From contig JARGOP010000002.1 in assembly GCA_029233965.1 (NCBI GenBank), positions 1 to 64,000 of the forward strand: a DNA stretch of 64,000 nt, given 5' to 3'. Each line of letters begins with the position of its first letter. Position 1 is the stretch's first letter. Positions 1-8,471 of this stretch are shown in pieces. A program made the position numbers and the translations under genes. The notes beneath the pieces are model-generated. The model was not told the DNA's origin. It saw only the letters and a list, made by a program, of their open reading frames with translations, and ran no database searches. The DNA comes from Verrucomicrobiales bacterium. Its GTDB lineage: Bacteria; Verrucomicrobiota; Verrucomicrobiia; Verrucomicrobiales; DEV007.

Positions 1-738
1 CGCGAGATCGCGAAAGAGACGAGCGCCGACAACTCGGAGCGTCCTGCCGGGGACAGTGCCGCCTCCCGGAAAAGAAAGCCGACAAACGCAAACGCCGCGA
101 GTGCCACTGGAAAGAAATCCGGGGCTGCACCGTGCACGATACCGAGCGGGCCGACACCTGTTACGGCGCGAGTTTCGGCGGGTTGTTGGAAACCGAACTG
201 ATGATGCGCGCCACCAGCGAACAATGCGGCTTGGACGAAAACACCCACATCCATGCCGTGGGCGACGGGGCGAGCTGGATCTCTGAAGCCTATGAGCGTC
301 AGTTCGGAACCCAGAGCGAGTATCTGGTCGACTTCTATCATGTCTGCGAATACCTCGCGGAGGCGGCGCAGAGACCTGCGCTGGAGCCAACGCGACTCCG
401 CTGAAGCGGAAGAAGTGGATCGAACGGCAGAAGCAATGGCTCAAACAGAACCGGGCCGGGCAGGTCCTGCCGGCGTAGCCAACGAGAATGCGCCGGTGAG
501 GAAATGCTGGCGGCATCTGAAAAACAGGCGCGACCAACTCGACTACGAGGGCGCTTTGGAAAAGGGGCTGCCCATCGGATCAGGAGAAACCGAAAGCGCC
601 CACCGCCATCTCATCCAGCGAAGATTAAAGCTACCAGGGGCATGGTGGAAGCGTGAGACTGCCTCGGATATGGCTCAACTCCGCGTCACCCGCGCCAACG
701 GAAATTGGAAAGACTTCTGGTCGAACAAAGCCGCATAA
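1..738 (+). pseudogene. ISKra4-type transposase remnant, cut by window edge and frameshifted
   Basis: The C-terminal half of a DDE transposase is spread over all three forward frames. The first frame runs from the window edge to about 404 and has HAVGDGASWI and YLVDFYHV, which match the two catalytic Asp regions. A middle piece (about 404-477, KKWIERQKQWLKQNRAG) is in the second frame. The end (about 478-738) is in the third frame, with IGSGETESAHR (the catalytic Glu region) followed by GAWWKRETASDMAQLRVTRAN, the typical ISKra4-family tail. At least two frameshifts plus in-frame stops mean that no full protein can be made. The 5' end lies outside the window. The family call rests on motif memory. 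I could not place terminal inverted repeats downstream. Confidence 0.8.
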
Positions 739-797
739 CAGGCACTTTCCTTCACACCCACGGACAACCCCATACCATCTGGCAATTAATCTGACCC

Positions 798-818
798 TCG
801 GGCTTGTGTTAAGCCCGA
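798..818. terminator. Perfect 8-bp hairpin between transposase remnant and TPR gene
   Basis: TCGGGCTT and AAGCCCGA pair perfectly around the 5-nt loop GTGTT. No T-run follows on either strand, so this is a weak terminator candidate. It could equally be part of the insertion element's end. Confidence 0.35.
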
Positions 819-851
819 CATGCTCCTAGCTTCCACTTCTGTCTAGGCGGC

Positions 852-2693
852 ATGTTCTCTCTGCGCATTATCCCGGGCTGGAATCGCATCAAGCACTTCT
901 GGATCGTTTGGAAGGTTCCGATTGTGTTGGGATCGGTATTGGTTATCGCCTGGCAGTTTCGTGGCCCCGCTCTGAAGCTGATCAGCAAGTGGCGGGCGGG
1001 GAGCGCGGTGGAATCCGCGGAGGAATTTGCGGAGTCTGGACGCTGGAACGCGGCAGAAAAAGAGGCACGTCGCGCCCTGCAACTGGACCGGAGTCGCGTC
1101 GATGCGCTGCGAGTGCTTCTGGAGGCCTCGCTCCAGAATCGGAATGCAGATACGCTTCGCCTGGCGGTGTCCGTTTTCACCCATCCTGACAGCACGGTTG
1201 ATGACAAGGCGAAGACTCTGGAACTGCTGCTGCTTTCCCAGGACGTCATCGGCTTTCGCCGCGTTCAGTCAATGCTGAGTCTCGAACAGATGCGCGAGCC
1301 TGATATCGTGCTTCAGACAACCCGCTTTCTCTCTCTGCAGGGCGAGCATGACCTTGCCATGGAACGCCTCGAGCAATTCCGCCGGGGAGGGAACGGAAAA
1401 GGCGACGATCGCTTCCTGCTCCTCGAGGCTGACATCGCTCTTCGGGCGGGGAATCCTAACGCTGCGCAAGCGGTAATTGCATCCATGCTGGAGGAACGCT
1501 CGGAGTATGCGGGGACAGCTCTGGAGATGATCGATCGTGTTCCCATCGATGCTCTCGCTCCTTCTTTGCTCGCTCCTCTCGAAGGCTGGTTGGCGTGGAA
1601 CGAAATTTCGAAGAAAGGACCCGATCCGTCTGCGATTCGGACCTCCCTGGTGAGGGCGACCCTGAAACTAGGAATGGCGACGGATCGGAATGAAAGGGCG
1701 GAGGTTGATCAAATTCTCGAGAACACCGTCAGACAATGGAAAGATTCGCATCCCATTGATCTGAGCAACTGGCTGTTTCGAGTGGGAAAGGGGCAACGAG
1801 TTGCCGCGGTGATCGACGAGGAGACCGGGTTGAAATCGCCCCGGCTCTTTGAGCTCCGGCTTCGAAGCCTGCTGAAGGGCGGCGATCTGGCTGCGGTCGA
1901 CGAATGGCTCCAGAAGGCAGGGGCCGGGACCGATCGGGCTTTCATCGAAGCGATCCATGCCATGGTCTCGAGGCAACTGGGAAAAAAGGCTGCCGCCCTT
2001 ACCCATTGGCGCAATGCCATGCATGCGGCGAAGATTCGGGATCGGGGGAGTCTCTATCTTCAACTCGGAGCGATTGCGATGGAGTTCAGGGAAGCGGACT
2101 GGGCGATCGAAGCGATCTTCGAAGCGTCCCGGTATCCAGAGACCATCCTCCCTCCCGCCACCGACCTGACCAGCCTGATCGATTATCTTCTCCGGGAGGA
2201 TCGTGTTGGAGAAGCTGCGGAGCTCTGCCGCTACTGGTTGGCTCGTGAGCCGGAGAACCCTTCCCTGCGAAACAACTACCTCTACCTCAAACTTCTATCG
2301 GGCACTCCGGTGGAGTCTTCCCTCGACCAGACCCGTGCGATGGCTCGAAGCTTCCCCGGGATGCTGGGATTTCAGACCACCTACGCCCTGTTTGAGTGGT
2401 TCCTGGGTGATCCCAGAGAGGCGAGGCAGGTCGTCCAGCGGGATGGACTCGATTGGTCGCGGGCAACTCGTTCTGACGAAGCTATCAGGAGTCTCATCCT
2501 TCGCGAAACCGGGGAAGAAGGAGGGTGGAGGTCCGCGGGAGGGAAGAAGACCGGTACTCAATCCCCCTTGTATCCCTCCGAGGTCAGGCTCTTCCAAAAC
2601 GGAATCCCTTCGAAGCCATCGCCTCAGACGGAAGCTGCCGTTTCGGGGGGAACGCGGAAGGTTTCCGCAGGTTCTCCGTCGCCCACCGAATGA
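852..2693 (+). CDS. Membrane-anchored TPR protein of the exosortase cassette
   Basis: The product is 613 residues. One hydrophobic segment lies near residues 22-35 (VPIVLGSVLVIAWQF), so the protein is probably held in the inner membrane by its N-terminus. The rest is mostly alpha-helical with TPR-like spacing, for example an AEEFAESGRWNAAEKEARRA type repeat near residue 60 and LFELRLRSLLKGGDLAAVDEWL further on. The last 60 residues are low in complexity and rich in Ser, Pro and Gly. It is followed by an exosortase gene (205-bp gap) and an EpsI-like gene, and TPR proteins are common partners of exosortase loci. A scaffolding role in the sorting or polymer-export machinery is inference. There is no good Shine-Dalgarno sequence, and the ATG was chosen because the hydrophobic anchor follows it. 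Confidence 0.75.
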   Translation: MFSLRIIPGWNRIKHFWIVWKVPIVLGSVLVIAWQFRGPALKLISKWRAGSAVESAEEFAESGRWNAAEKEARRALQLDRSRVDALRVLLEASLQNRNADTLRLAVSVFTHPDSTVDDKAKTLELLLLSQDVIGFRRVQSMLSLEQMREPDIVLQTTRFLSLQGEHDLAMERLEQFRRGGNGKGDDRFLLLEADIALRAGNPNAAQAVIASMLEERSEYAGTALEMIDRVPIDALAPSLLAPLEGWLAWNEISKKGPDPSAIRTSLVRATLKLGMATDRNERAEVDQILENTVRQWKDSHPIDLSNWLFRVGKGQRVAAVIDEETGLKSPRLFELRLRSLLKGGDLAAVDEWLQKAGAGTDRAFIEAIHAMVSRQLGKKAAALTHWRNAMHAAKIRDRGSLYLQLGAIAMEFREADWAIEAIFEASRYPETILPPATDLTSLIDYLLREDRVGEAAELCRYWLAREPENPSLRNNYLYLKLLSGTPVESSLDQTRAMARSFPGMLGFQTTYALFEWFLGDPREARQVVQRDGLDWSRATRSDEAIRSLILRETGEEGGWRSAGGKKTGTQSPLYPSEVRLFQNGIPSKPSPQTEAAVSGGTRKVSAGSPSPTE

Positions 2694-2898
2694 GGCAGAG
2701 AGCAGCAGACGGGTGATGGGATCCGGCGCGGGCTTCCCCGCGGAGGATTCGAGTAAAGCAGAGATCGAGTTACCAATCGTTGCGCGGACGGCAGCAGGGC
2801 CGTTACAACAGTTCTTGATCTGGAGTCGCAAGACGATAGGTTTGCGAAGGAATCAGGATGCTCCAGTGATTGGTGGATCCGGGATTTCACGTGATCGA

Positions 2899-3837
2899 AT
2901 GATTCGGAGGCTTTCCTTCACCCTGCTCGTTCTTCTCTGGGCGCAGTTGTTCCTGGCTTTGATCCCTTCCTGGCAGGCAGGGACCTATTACAGCTATGGA
3001 TGGCTTGTGCCTGCAGCAATGGTGCTCTTATTTCTGCGTCGTCGAGCGGATTCGCCGATCCAGCCAGACGAGGAGTCTGCCTCTCTTCCCAAGGTGGCGG
3101 GATGGCATGGGGTTCCGGAGTTTTCTGCCTGGGCATGCCTGACATTGGTGGTGGCTGCCATCTTGCTCCTCCGAATCGTGGAAGGGGGAAACGTCCACTG
3201 GCGTCTGCCCATCTGGGCACACGGAGGTTTCGTGGTGGCGGGCTCACTGGCGATTCTCTGGCTGTCCGAGGGACGCCGCGTGATGAAACACTTTGCTCCA
3301 GTCTTCCTGTTTGCCGCCGTGGCAATCCCGTTGCCTTCTTTCCTGGAGACAGCCCTGGTTGATGGATTGACCGATGCGGTGGTGGAGACGGGAGCCGATT
3401 TGTCCCGGCTGCTGGGAATGCCCGTCGAAGTGACGGGGCGTGCCTTCCTGATCGACGGGCAGCCCGTGGACGTCAATGACGGCTGCAGCGGCATCCGTTC
3501 CTTTCAGAGCAGCCTGATGGCGGGGCTTTTTGTCGGGGAGCTTCTTCGACTGGGGTGGCCGGCTCGGCTTACCCTCCTGATGATCAGTGTAGGGGCAGCC
3601 TTCCTCGCCAATGCGGTTCGCGTGGTGGTCTTGATCGATGCTTTTCTCCAATCGGGATACAAAGGAATCGATGCGCGCCACGATACCGCTGGCAATGTCG
3701 CACTCCTCATCACCTACGGCTTAATTGTGGGATTCGGGTTCCTGTTGGATCGCTGGATGCCGGAGAAAGAGGATTATCCGACAGGCTCTTCGGAAGCCGG
3801 CGCGGTTGATCCACAACCCTCTCCCTCCGCCTCATGA
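2899..3837 (+). CDS. xrt: Exosortase (PEP-CTERM transpeptidase)
   Basis: This 312-residue polytopic membrane protein has the three conserved exosortase positions: Cys196 in VNDGCSGIRS, Arg241 in FLANAVRVV and His261 in DARHDTAGN. Exosortases are thought to cleave PEP-CTERM tails at the inner membrane and pass the protein to a cell-surface carrier. The reading frame is open far upstream, but that part reads as antisense-like, Arg- and Pro-rich sequence. The ATG at 2899 starts directly before the first membrane segment (FTLLVLLWAQLFLALI) and gives the family's normal length. The stop overlaps the start of the EpsI-like gene by 4 bp, so the two are probably translationally coupled. The subtype cannot be assigned by eye. 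A PEP-CTERM protein about 2.5 kb downstream on the opposite strand is a probable substrate. Confidence 0.93.
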   Translation: MIRRLSFTLLVLLWAQLFLALIPSWQAGTYYSYGWLVPAAMVLLFLRRRADSPIQPDEESASLPKVAGWHGVPEFSAWACLTLVVAAILLLRIVEGGNVHWRLPIWAHGGFVVAGSLAILWLSEGRRVMKHFAPVFLFAAVAIPLPSFLETALVDGLTDAVVETGADLSRLLGMPVEVTGRAFLIDGQPVDVNDGCSGIRSFQSSLMAGLFVGELLRLGWPARLTLLMISVGAAFLANAVRVVVLIDAFLQSGYKGIDARHDTAGNVALLITYGLIVGFGFLLDRWMPEKEDYPTGSSEAGAVDPQPSPSAS

Positions 3838-4568
3838 CACGATTTCTTCTCATTGGAATTGCCCTCATTCTCGGGGCGGAAGTGTTCCGGGCCTGGTGGT
3901 TTCACGGGGCTGCCGTTTCCGGGGAAGGGAACTGGGAAGAGACGCCCCGGCTGATCCTCGACGAGAAACGAATGGACAAGGAAACGCCCCTGGGAAGATT
4001 TTCGGTAGGGGACTACGTCGATACGGGAGCCCTCCAGTACGACCGCGCCTCCTTCTTCCGGGTAGCGGGAGAGAATGAAGATACTACCACGGACGAAGGC
4101 ATAGCCGCTCCTCCGGAGGGCCCGCTGCCATCGCTTTTGTTTCTCGAGTATCATTCCGGGAACGAGAATCTCTGGAACGATCTCTTTACCCACCCTCCCG
4201 AAGTCTGCATGCGTTCGAGTGGTTGCACTCTGGAAGCGGTGTTGCCCAGTCGAGAGATCCGGATGGAAGAACAGACGATCCCGGTTCGGTGCTTTTTCTA
4301 CCGGGAACCGGTGACCGGGAATCCTCTCTTTCTTTTCAAAATGATCTGGCTACCCCTGAAGAGTCCGATCCATCCTTCGACGGAGAAACCGGAAAAGCGT
4401 CCGCTGTGGTTGAAAATGGCATTTACCCGTCGTCAGGAGCCCCCGGGCGCGGTCTTCCTCGCCCGCGTTCGGCAGGTCGGAGACTTCGAGACGGCGTGGA
4501 AGATCGTCGAGACCCAAATGTTGGCCTACCTGGAGTTCGAGGGGCCGCCACCGGTAGATGCCCACTAG
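3834..4568 (+). CDS. EpsI-like exosortase-associated protein
   Basis: The 244-residue product has an N-terminal hydrophobic signal or anchor (MTRFLLIGIALILGAEVF) and a periplasmic domain. HPPEVCMRSSGC (about residues 121-132) resembles the H-PEVC-SGW signature of the EpsI/DUF3485 family, which is often fused to or encoded beside exosortases. The start ATG overlaps the exosortase stop as ATGA. The 3' end meets the convergent Sel1-repeat gene after 24 bp. The molecular role of EpsI proteins in exosortase systems is not settled. Exported location is inferred from the N-terminus. Confidence 0.85.
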   Translation: MTRFLLIGIALILGAEVFRAWWFHGAAVSGEGNWEETPRLILDEKRMDKETPLGRFSVGDYVDTGALQYDRASFFRVAGENEDTTTDEGIAAPPEGPLPSLLFLEYHSGNENLWNDLFTHPPEVCMRSSGCTLEAVLPSREIRMEEQTIPVRCFFYREPVTGNPLFLFKMIWLPLKSPIHPSTEKPEKRPLWLKMAFTRRQEPPGAVFLARVRQVGDFETAWKIVETQMLAYLEFEGPPPVDAH

Positions 4569-4592
4569 GGTCGGATCCGAGGTTTTTGTGAA

Positions 4593-6125
4593 TCACGGGA
4601 TCGGAGGGGCCGGAGACGTTTCCGCCTGCGGAGCCGAAGCCGCGGGGGCGGCAGCAGACCACTTCAGGGAACTGAGCTTCGCCTGCATCTCCTCGGAGGC
4701 AGCCAGTTGTTCGTCGGTGAGCTTTTCTGCCACTGTGGGGAGGTTCTGCGCGGCGAGGGGGAAGCCGGCCTTCGCAGCCACGGAGAGATGGGCGTGAGCC
4801 CGGGGGAGGTCGATCTGGCCGGTGATCCCGGAGACGAGGAGTCGGGCGACATGAAAGTGGGCGACAGGATGGCCCGCCGTCGCGGCGTCGGCGTAGAGGC
4901 CGAGGGAGGTCTTCAGGTCTTCAAGATTGCGGATATTGGCTTCGAGGATCTGGGCGAGGTTGATCTTCGCGGAGAGGTTGCCCGCATTGGCGGCTGGCCG
5001 GAACCAACCGGAGGCGGCCACGAGATCTCGAGGGACCAGTTTGCCGTCGCGGTACCAGCTGCCCAGTCGGTCCTGGGCGTCCGGCATGCCGGCACTGGCG
5101 GCCACGACCAGGTGATCGATAGCGCGCTTGGCGGCCTCAGTGCCGTATTCCGCCTCCTCGGCAAGAATGATGGCCAGGTTCAAGTGGGCCGGGGCGAAGC
5201 CTTTCTCGGCTGCTTTCACGAACCATTGCTGCGCGACTTCGGGATCGGCCTCCAGGCCCGCGGCGCCCTGGATGTGAAGCAGTCCCAGCTTGTTCTGGGC
5301 CTTCAGGTTGCCCGCCTCCGCCGCCTTCCGGTAGGCCGCGAGGGCCTGAGACAGATCGGCCGTCACGCCGCCGCCTTTCTCGTAGAGTTCACCGAGGAAG
5401 AACTGGGCCTCACTGCTGCCCTTTTCCGCCGCGGCAGCGACGATACGAAAAGCCTTTGCCTCGTCCTTGGGCCGGTGGGCCCCTTCGCGAAGCAGTTTCA
5501 CGAGGAGTCGACCCGCCTCGATGTTACCTTCGTCGAAGGCCTTTTCCAGGCTGCTTTCAGCCCGGGCCGGATCCGCCCGGTCAGGAAAGCCCGAATCCCC
5601 GGAGAGTAACCAGCCCAGCCAATACCAGCCCGCGGAAGCTCCGGCATCGGCCGCTGCCTGGAAGCGCCTCTCCGCTTCCGCGAAATCCTGTTTCACGAAC
5701 TGTCCCCGCGCATGCAGCTGGCCCAGGCTGATCGCACATCCGGGATCCGTATCCGCCGCCGCGCGAAGGATGCTCAGCCCTTCCGCGACACGTTCCACGT
5801 CCTCGCCCTGGTTGGAGGTCCGGAGCAGCAACAGCGCCAGGGGCCGGTAGGCGCCCGGTTCCCGGGATTCGAGCGCCTTCCGCAACCACTTCTCGGACTC
5901 CGAAAGATTGGGGCGCACGCCCCGGCCTTCCGCATAGAGCTTCCCCAGATCGACCGCCGCCTTTGCCGACCCCTCTTCTGCCGCCCTTTGCAGCACCAGG
6001 ATCTCACGCGGCAGCGCATCCTCCGGGCGAGGTGCCTCCGAGACGATCGCGGCCGACACGGACAGGGTCGTGAGCGCCGAGGCCAGGGCAAGGAAGCCGA
6101 CCAGCAGGAAGGGTCGGAGACTCAC
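4593..6125 (-). CDS. Exported Sel1-like repeat protein
   Basis: From the GTG at 6125 the product is 510 residues. A signal peptide (VSLRPFLLVGFLALASALTT) is followed by tandem Sel1-like repeats through most of the chain, for example AAVDLGKLYAEGRGVRPNLSE, AQFFLGELYEKGGGVTADLSQ and AQNKLGLLHIQGAAGLEADPE. The tail after about residue 490 is rich in Ala and Pro. An ATG 39 codons further up (6242) is in frame, but the residues it adds look non-coding and would bury the signal peptide, so the GTG is preferred. Sel1 proteins usually act as solenoid adaptors. It lies between the exosortase cassette and a PEP-CTERM gene but has no PEP-CTERM tail itself, so a link to sorting is only positional. Confidence 0.85.
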   Translation of the reverse strand: MSLRPFLLVGFLALASALTTLSVSAAIVSEAPRPEDALPREILVLQRAAEEGSAKAAVDLGKLYAEGRGVRPNLSESEKWLRKALESREPGAYRPLALLLLRTSNQGEDVERVAEGLSILRAAADTDPGCAISLGQLHARGQFVKQDFAEAERRFQAAADAGASAGWYWLGWLLSGDSGFPDRADPARAESSLEKAFDEGNIEAGRLLVKLLREGAHRPKDEAKAFRIVAAAAEKGSSEAQFFLGELYEKGGGVTADLSQALAAYRKAAEAGNLKAQNKLGLLHIQGAAGLEADPEVAQQWFVKAAEKGFAPAHLNLAIILAEEAEYGTEAAKRAIDHLVVAASAGMPDAQDRLGSWYRDGKLVPRDLVAASGWFRPAANAGNLSAKINLAQILEANIRNLEDLKTSLGLYADAATAGHPVAHFHVARLLVSGITGQIDLPRAHAHLSVAAKAGFPLAAQNLPTVAEKLTDEQLAASEEMQAKLSSLKWSAAAPAASAPQAETSPAPPIP

Positions 6126-6282
6126 CTCAGGACCGTGATGGCAAAGCCTTGCCGCGATTCTCCCGTAGTCAGGAAAGCTCCGGCCGGTATCGGGAGTCGA
6201 TCGAAGCGAAAGGGATGAGGAAGATCGAGCCATCATGAACAAGGGGATAGAGAGGAGGTGGGTGCTCTATGGAATGGAAGCA

Positions 6283-6319
6283 GGAAAAACAAAAACCTTC
6301 TCCGGAGAAGGAGAAGGTT
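6283..6319 (-). terminator. Rho-independent terminator of the PEP-CTERM gene
   Basis: Read on the minus strand, AACCTTCTCC and GGAGAAGGTT form a perfect 10-bp stem (6294-6319) with a 6-nt loop. TTTTTGTTTTT follows (6283-6293). The element sits about 90 bp past the stop of the PEP-CTERM gene and before the Sel1-repeat gene, so the two minus-strand genes are probably separate transcription units. Confidence 0.88.
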
Positions 6320-6410
6320 ACAAGGACGAGACCCGTCGATCAAGCTCCCATGACTCTGCTCACGCGAGAGAGGTTACCGAGGAAGTGATGCGGGAAACGA
6401 GGGAAAGACC

Positions 6411-7910
6411 TCAAGCTACCGGGCGGCGCCTCGGCCGCGCGAATACGGTCAGCCCGGCCAGGACAAGGCCGAGCAGACTGAAGGTGGCAGGCTCGGGGAG
6501 GGCTTCGTAGCGGAGGTAGATGCTTTCACCGGCTTGGAAAAGGGAAAAACTACCCGGGACACTGCTGGATGAATTGGAATCAAGGTAGTTGGAGGAAAGT
6601 GAAAGATTTCCGAACCCGGTGGTCGTGCCACTCGTCACACCAAAAATTTGCCACTCCCGGATGCCGTAGGCCCAGAATGGATCCGACCAATCGACGCTTG
6701 ATCCAGTAGTTGAATTGAAATCCAGTTCAATCGTGGTGGCGCCATTGAAGGTCAGTCCGCCATCGACCATGATACGGTCGAAATTGATACCGGGGCCTGA
6801 CTCCGTGTTATTGACCAGTTCCCATTCCACTGTGCTGCCGCCTTCGTAGGTGAGTCCGCTTTCGAAATACTGAATGCCCGGGCTATTACCCGGAGCGTGA
6901 ATACCCTTGATCGTAGTGGCTCCGCCGACGGTCCCCGAGCCGCCCAGCGTCGCGCCACTCTCCACATCGACAATTCCTCCAGCCCCTGAGTAGTCCCCGT
7001 TGATCAGCAGCGTACCGCCGATGGCGAGAGTAGCGCCAACATAGGTACCAGTGCCGGAAAGGGTCATCGTCCCGAGGCCGGATTTCGTGATCCCCCCGTC
7101 CGATCCCCCCGAAATGTTCCCACTGACCGTCAAGGCGCCGCCACTACCCACGGTGAATACGCTTCGTAAAATCTCGTCTTCCGAGATGGTTACCGATCCC
7201 GAAAGCGTGGCCGTGTGGCCGATCCCTACCTCTACGGCTTTCGATTTGTCGTCGTTGGCGAACGATACGGAGTTGGCTAGAGTGACGCCGTCTCCGAGTT
7301 TGAGAATAGCTGCCTCTCCTTCCAAAAGGACCGTAGAGCTGCCTCCCAAGGCATCGTTGTGATTCGCCACCACCGTTACGCCCGTGAGGATTTCGTGAGT
7401 CGTTGGGTCAAAGTTCGTATTCGCTCCGCCGAGCGTCAGCGTATGCTGACTGCCACCGCCCTCTGTGTTTTGGAACCCGTTCAGGCCGCCAGATAGGATG
7501 AGGGTCGAATTGATGGTGGCATCGCTTTTCAGCTGGATCGCGTTGGTGGCTCCCCCTGTTGCCGCAAGGGTGATCGTTCCTCCGGTGAGAGTGTAGCTTC
7601 CTGAAACCGCATCAAAACGAATCTCGGAGCCGGCCCCCGTGCCTACTGTCACGGTGTCGACCGTAACCGTGCCTGCCGTTCCATTGGCGCCCCCGAAAAT
7701 CGCGTTTTGCCCATTGGTCCAAACGACGTTGTTGACCCCGCCATCCGACGTCCAATCAGATATGGCGGTGCTCCAGTCGCCGTCGCCGTTGTCGACCTGG
7801 CTATTTCCGCTGGTCGCGTCAAAAGTCAGTTGTGCCATCGCACTATTGCTGATCACGACGAGGCCTGCCACGAGCGCAAGGCGAGTTGTCAAGGGATGGT
7901 CGAGAAACAT
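6411..7910 (-). CDS. PEP-CTERM protein with autotransporter-associated beta-strand repeat
   Basis: The product is 499 residues from the ATG at 7910. An upstream ATG at 7955 would add 15 Pro-rich residues before the signal peptide and is less likely. The signal peptide is MFLDHPLTTRLALVAGLVVI, ending near NSAMAQ. The body is Gly-, Ser- and Thr-rich beta sequence, with GGITKSGLGTMTLSGTGTYV followed by GGTLLINGDYSG, which resembles the PATR repeat of autotransporter-type passenger domains. The end is a textbook PEP-CTERM tail: LPEPATF, a hydrophobic stretch (SLLGLVLAGLTVFA) and RPRRR. This fits a surface protein processed by the exosortase encoded at 2899-3837. A strong terminator lies downstream. 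Function beyond a beta-helical surface protein cannot be stated. Confidence 0.93.
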   Translation of the reverse strand: MFLDHPLTTRLALVAGLVVISNSAMAQLTFDATSGNSQVDNGDGDWSTAISDWTSDGGVNNVVWTNGQNAIFGGANGTAGTVTVDTVTVGTGAGSEIRFDAVSGSYTLTGGTITLAATGGATNAIQLKSDATINSTLILSGGLNGFQNTEGGGSQHTLTLGGANTNFDPTTHEILTGVTVVANHNDALGGSSTVLLEGEAAILKLGDGVTLANSVSFANDDKSKAVEVGIGHTATLSGSVTISEDEILRSVFTVGSGGALTVSGNISGGSDGGITKSGLGTMTLSGTGTYVGATLAIGGTLLINGDYSGAGGIVDVESGATLGGSGTVGGATTIKGIHAPGNSPGIQYFESGLTYEGGSTVEWELVNNTESGPGINFDRIMVDGGLTFNGATTIELDFNSTTGSSVDWSDPFWAYGIREWQIFGVTSGTTTGFGNLSLSSNYLDSNSSSSVPGSFSLFQAGESIYLRYEALPEPATFSLLGLVLAGLTVFARPRRRPVA

Positions 7911-8471
7911 TTTAAGATGGGGAGGGGGAGGCTCTCTTCCAGATTCGCACAGCAAACTGAGTGGAAAACAGGTATAATGCTACCTCAAAGTTTGGCAAAG
8001 TGCAATCTTTGAACGTAAACAACGTAAAAGCCGTGTACCCCTCCGAGGGCTGCGTCACCAAGAGTGTAACCCACACCGGGACCGGACTGGAAGTGACAGG
8101 AATTCGCTATTTCAAGAAGTTCTTATCGGTGCTGGCGGGATTGAGGGACGTGCTACAAGATGTCGATTAAGCTCGCCTGAATTGAGATGACCGGTGTTAT
8201 CTCCCTCGTGAGAGATCGTATACAATCCTCCCGCGCATCCAGTGGGTAGACAGAAGATTGTTATGTTTCATTATCCTGATGAGGTCCCCCAAATCCCCGG
8301 GATCGAAGGGTTTAATGAAGAATCAATCATATCGATGTTGAGTAAATATTTATCGATTGGTCAGGTGGTTAATTCGAATCCAGAATGGGAAATCGGATCG
8401 CTTCGTTCTTTCAGGAGAATGAAATGAAGGGAGCAAGAAAACGATCTGGTTAAGAGAAAACGGAACCGCCT
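7911..8471. other. Intergenic stretch, divergent promoters expected
   Basis: This 560-bp stretch separates a minus-strand gene from a plus-strand gene. Apart from a weak 54-codon frame (listed separately) I see no convincing gene. Base composition becomes clearly AT-richer from about 8240 to 8470 than in the flanking genes, which fits regulatory or horizontally acquired DNA. No clear promoter boxes could be fixed by eye. Confidence 0.5.
8263..8427 (+). CDS. Possible small hypothetical protein
   Basis: A 54-codon frame starts at ATG 8263 (MFHYPDEVPQIPGIEGFNEE) and ends 44 bp before the FGE-fold gene. An in-frame GTG at 8242 would extend it by 7 residues. The composition is balanced, with no membrane segment and no recognisable domain. 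Local AT content is higher than in neighbouring genes. It may be a short leader-type gene or chance. I do not recognise it. Confidence 0.25.
   Translation: MFHYPDEVPQIPGIEGFNEESIISMLSKYLSIGQVVNSNPEWEIGSLRSFRRMK

Noticed and set aside
2203-2898. Upstream extension of the exosortase reading frame
   Set aside because: It lies antiparallel in phase with the end of the TPR gene and reads as Arg-, Ser- and Pro-rich shadow sequence; the exosortase family length and first membrane helix begin at 2899.
4566-4600. TCGGATCCGA palindrome followed by TTTTT between two convergent genes as terminator
   Set aside because: The palindrome has no room for a loop, so a stable hairpin is unlikely.
7961-8170. 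69-codon plus-strand frame upstream of the PEP-CTERM gene
   Set aside because: No family features, no ribosome-binding site and a position in the promoter region of the divergent gene; probably chance.
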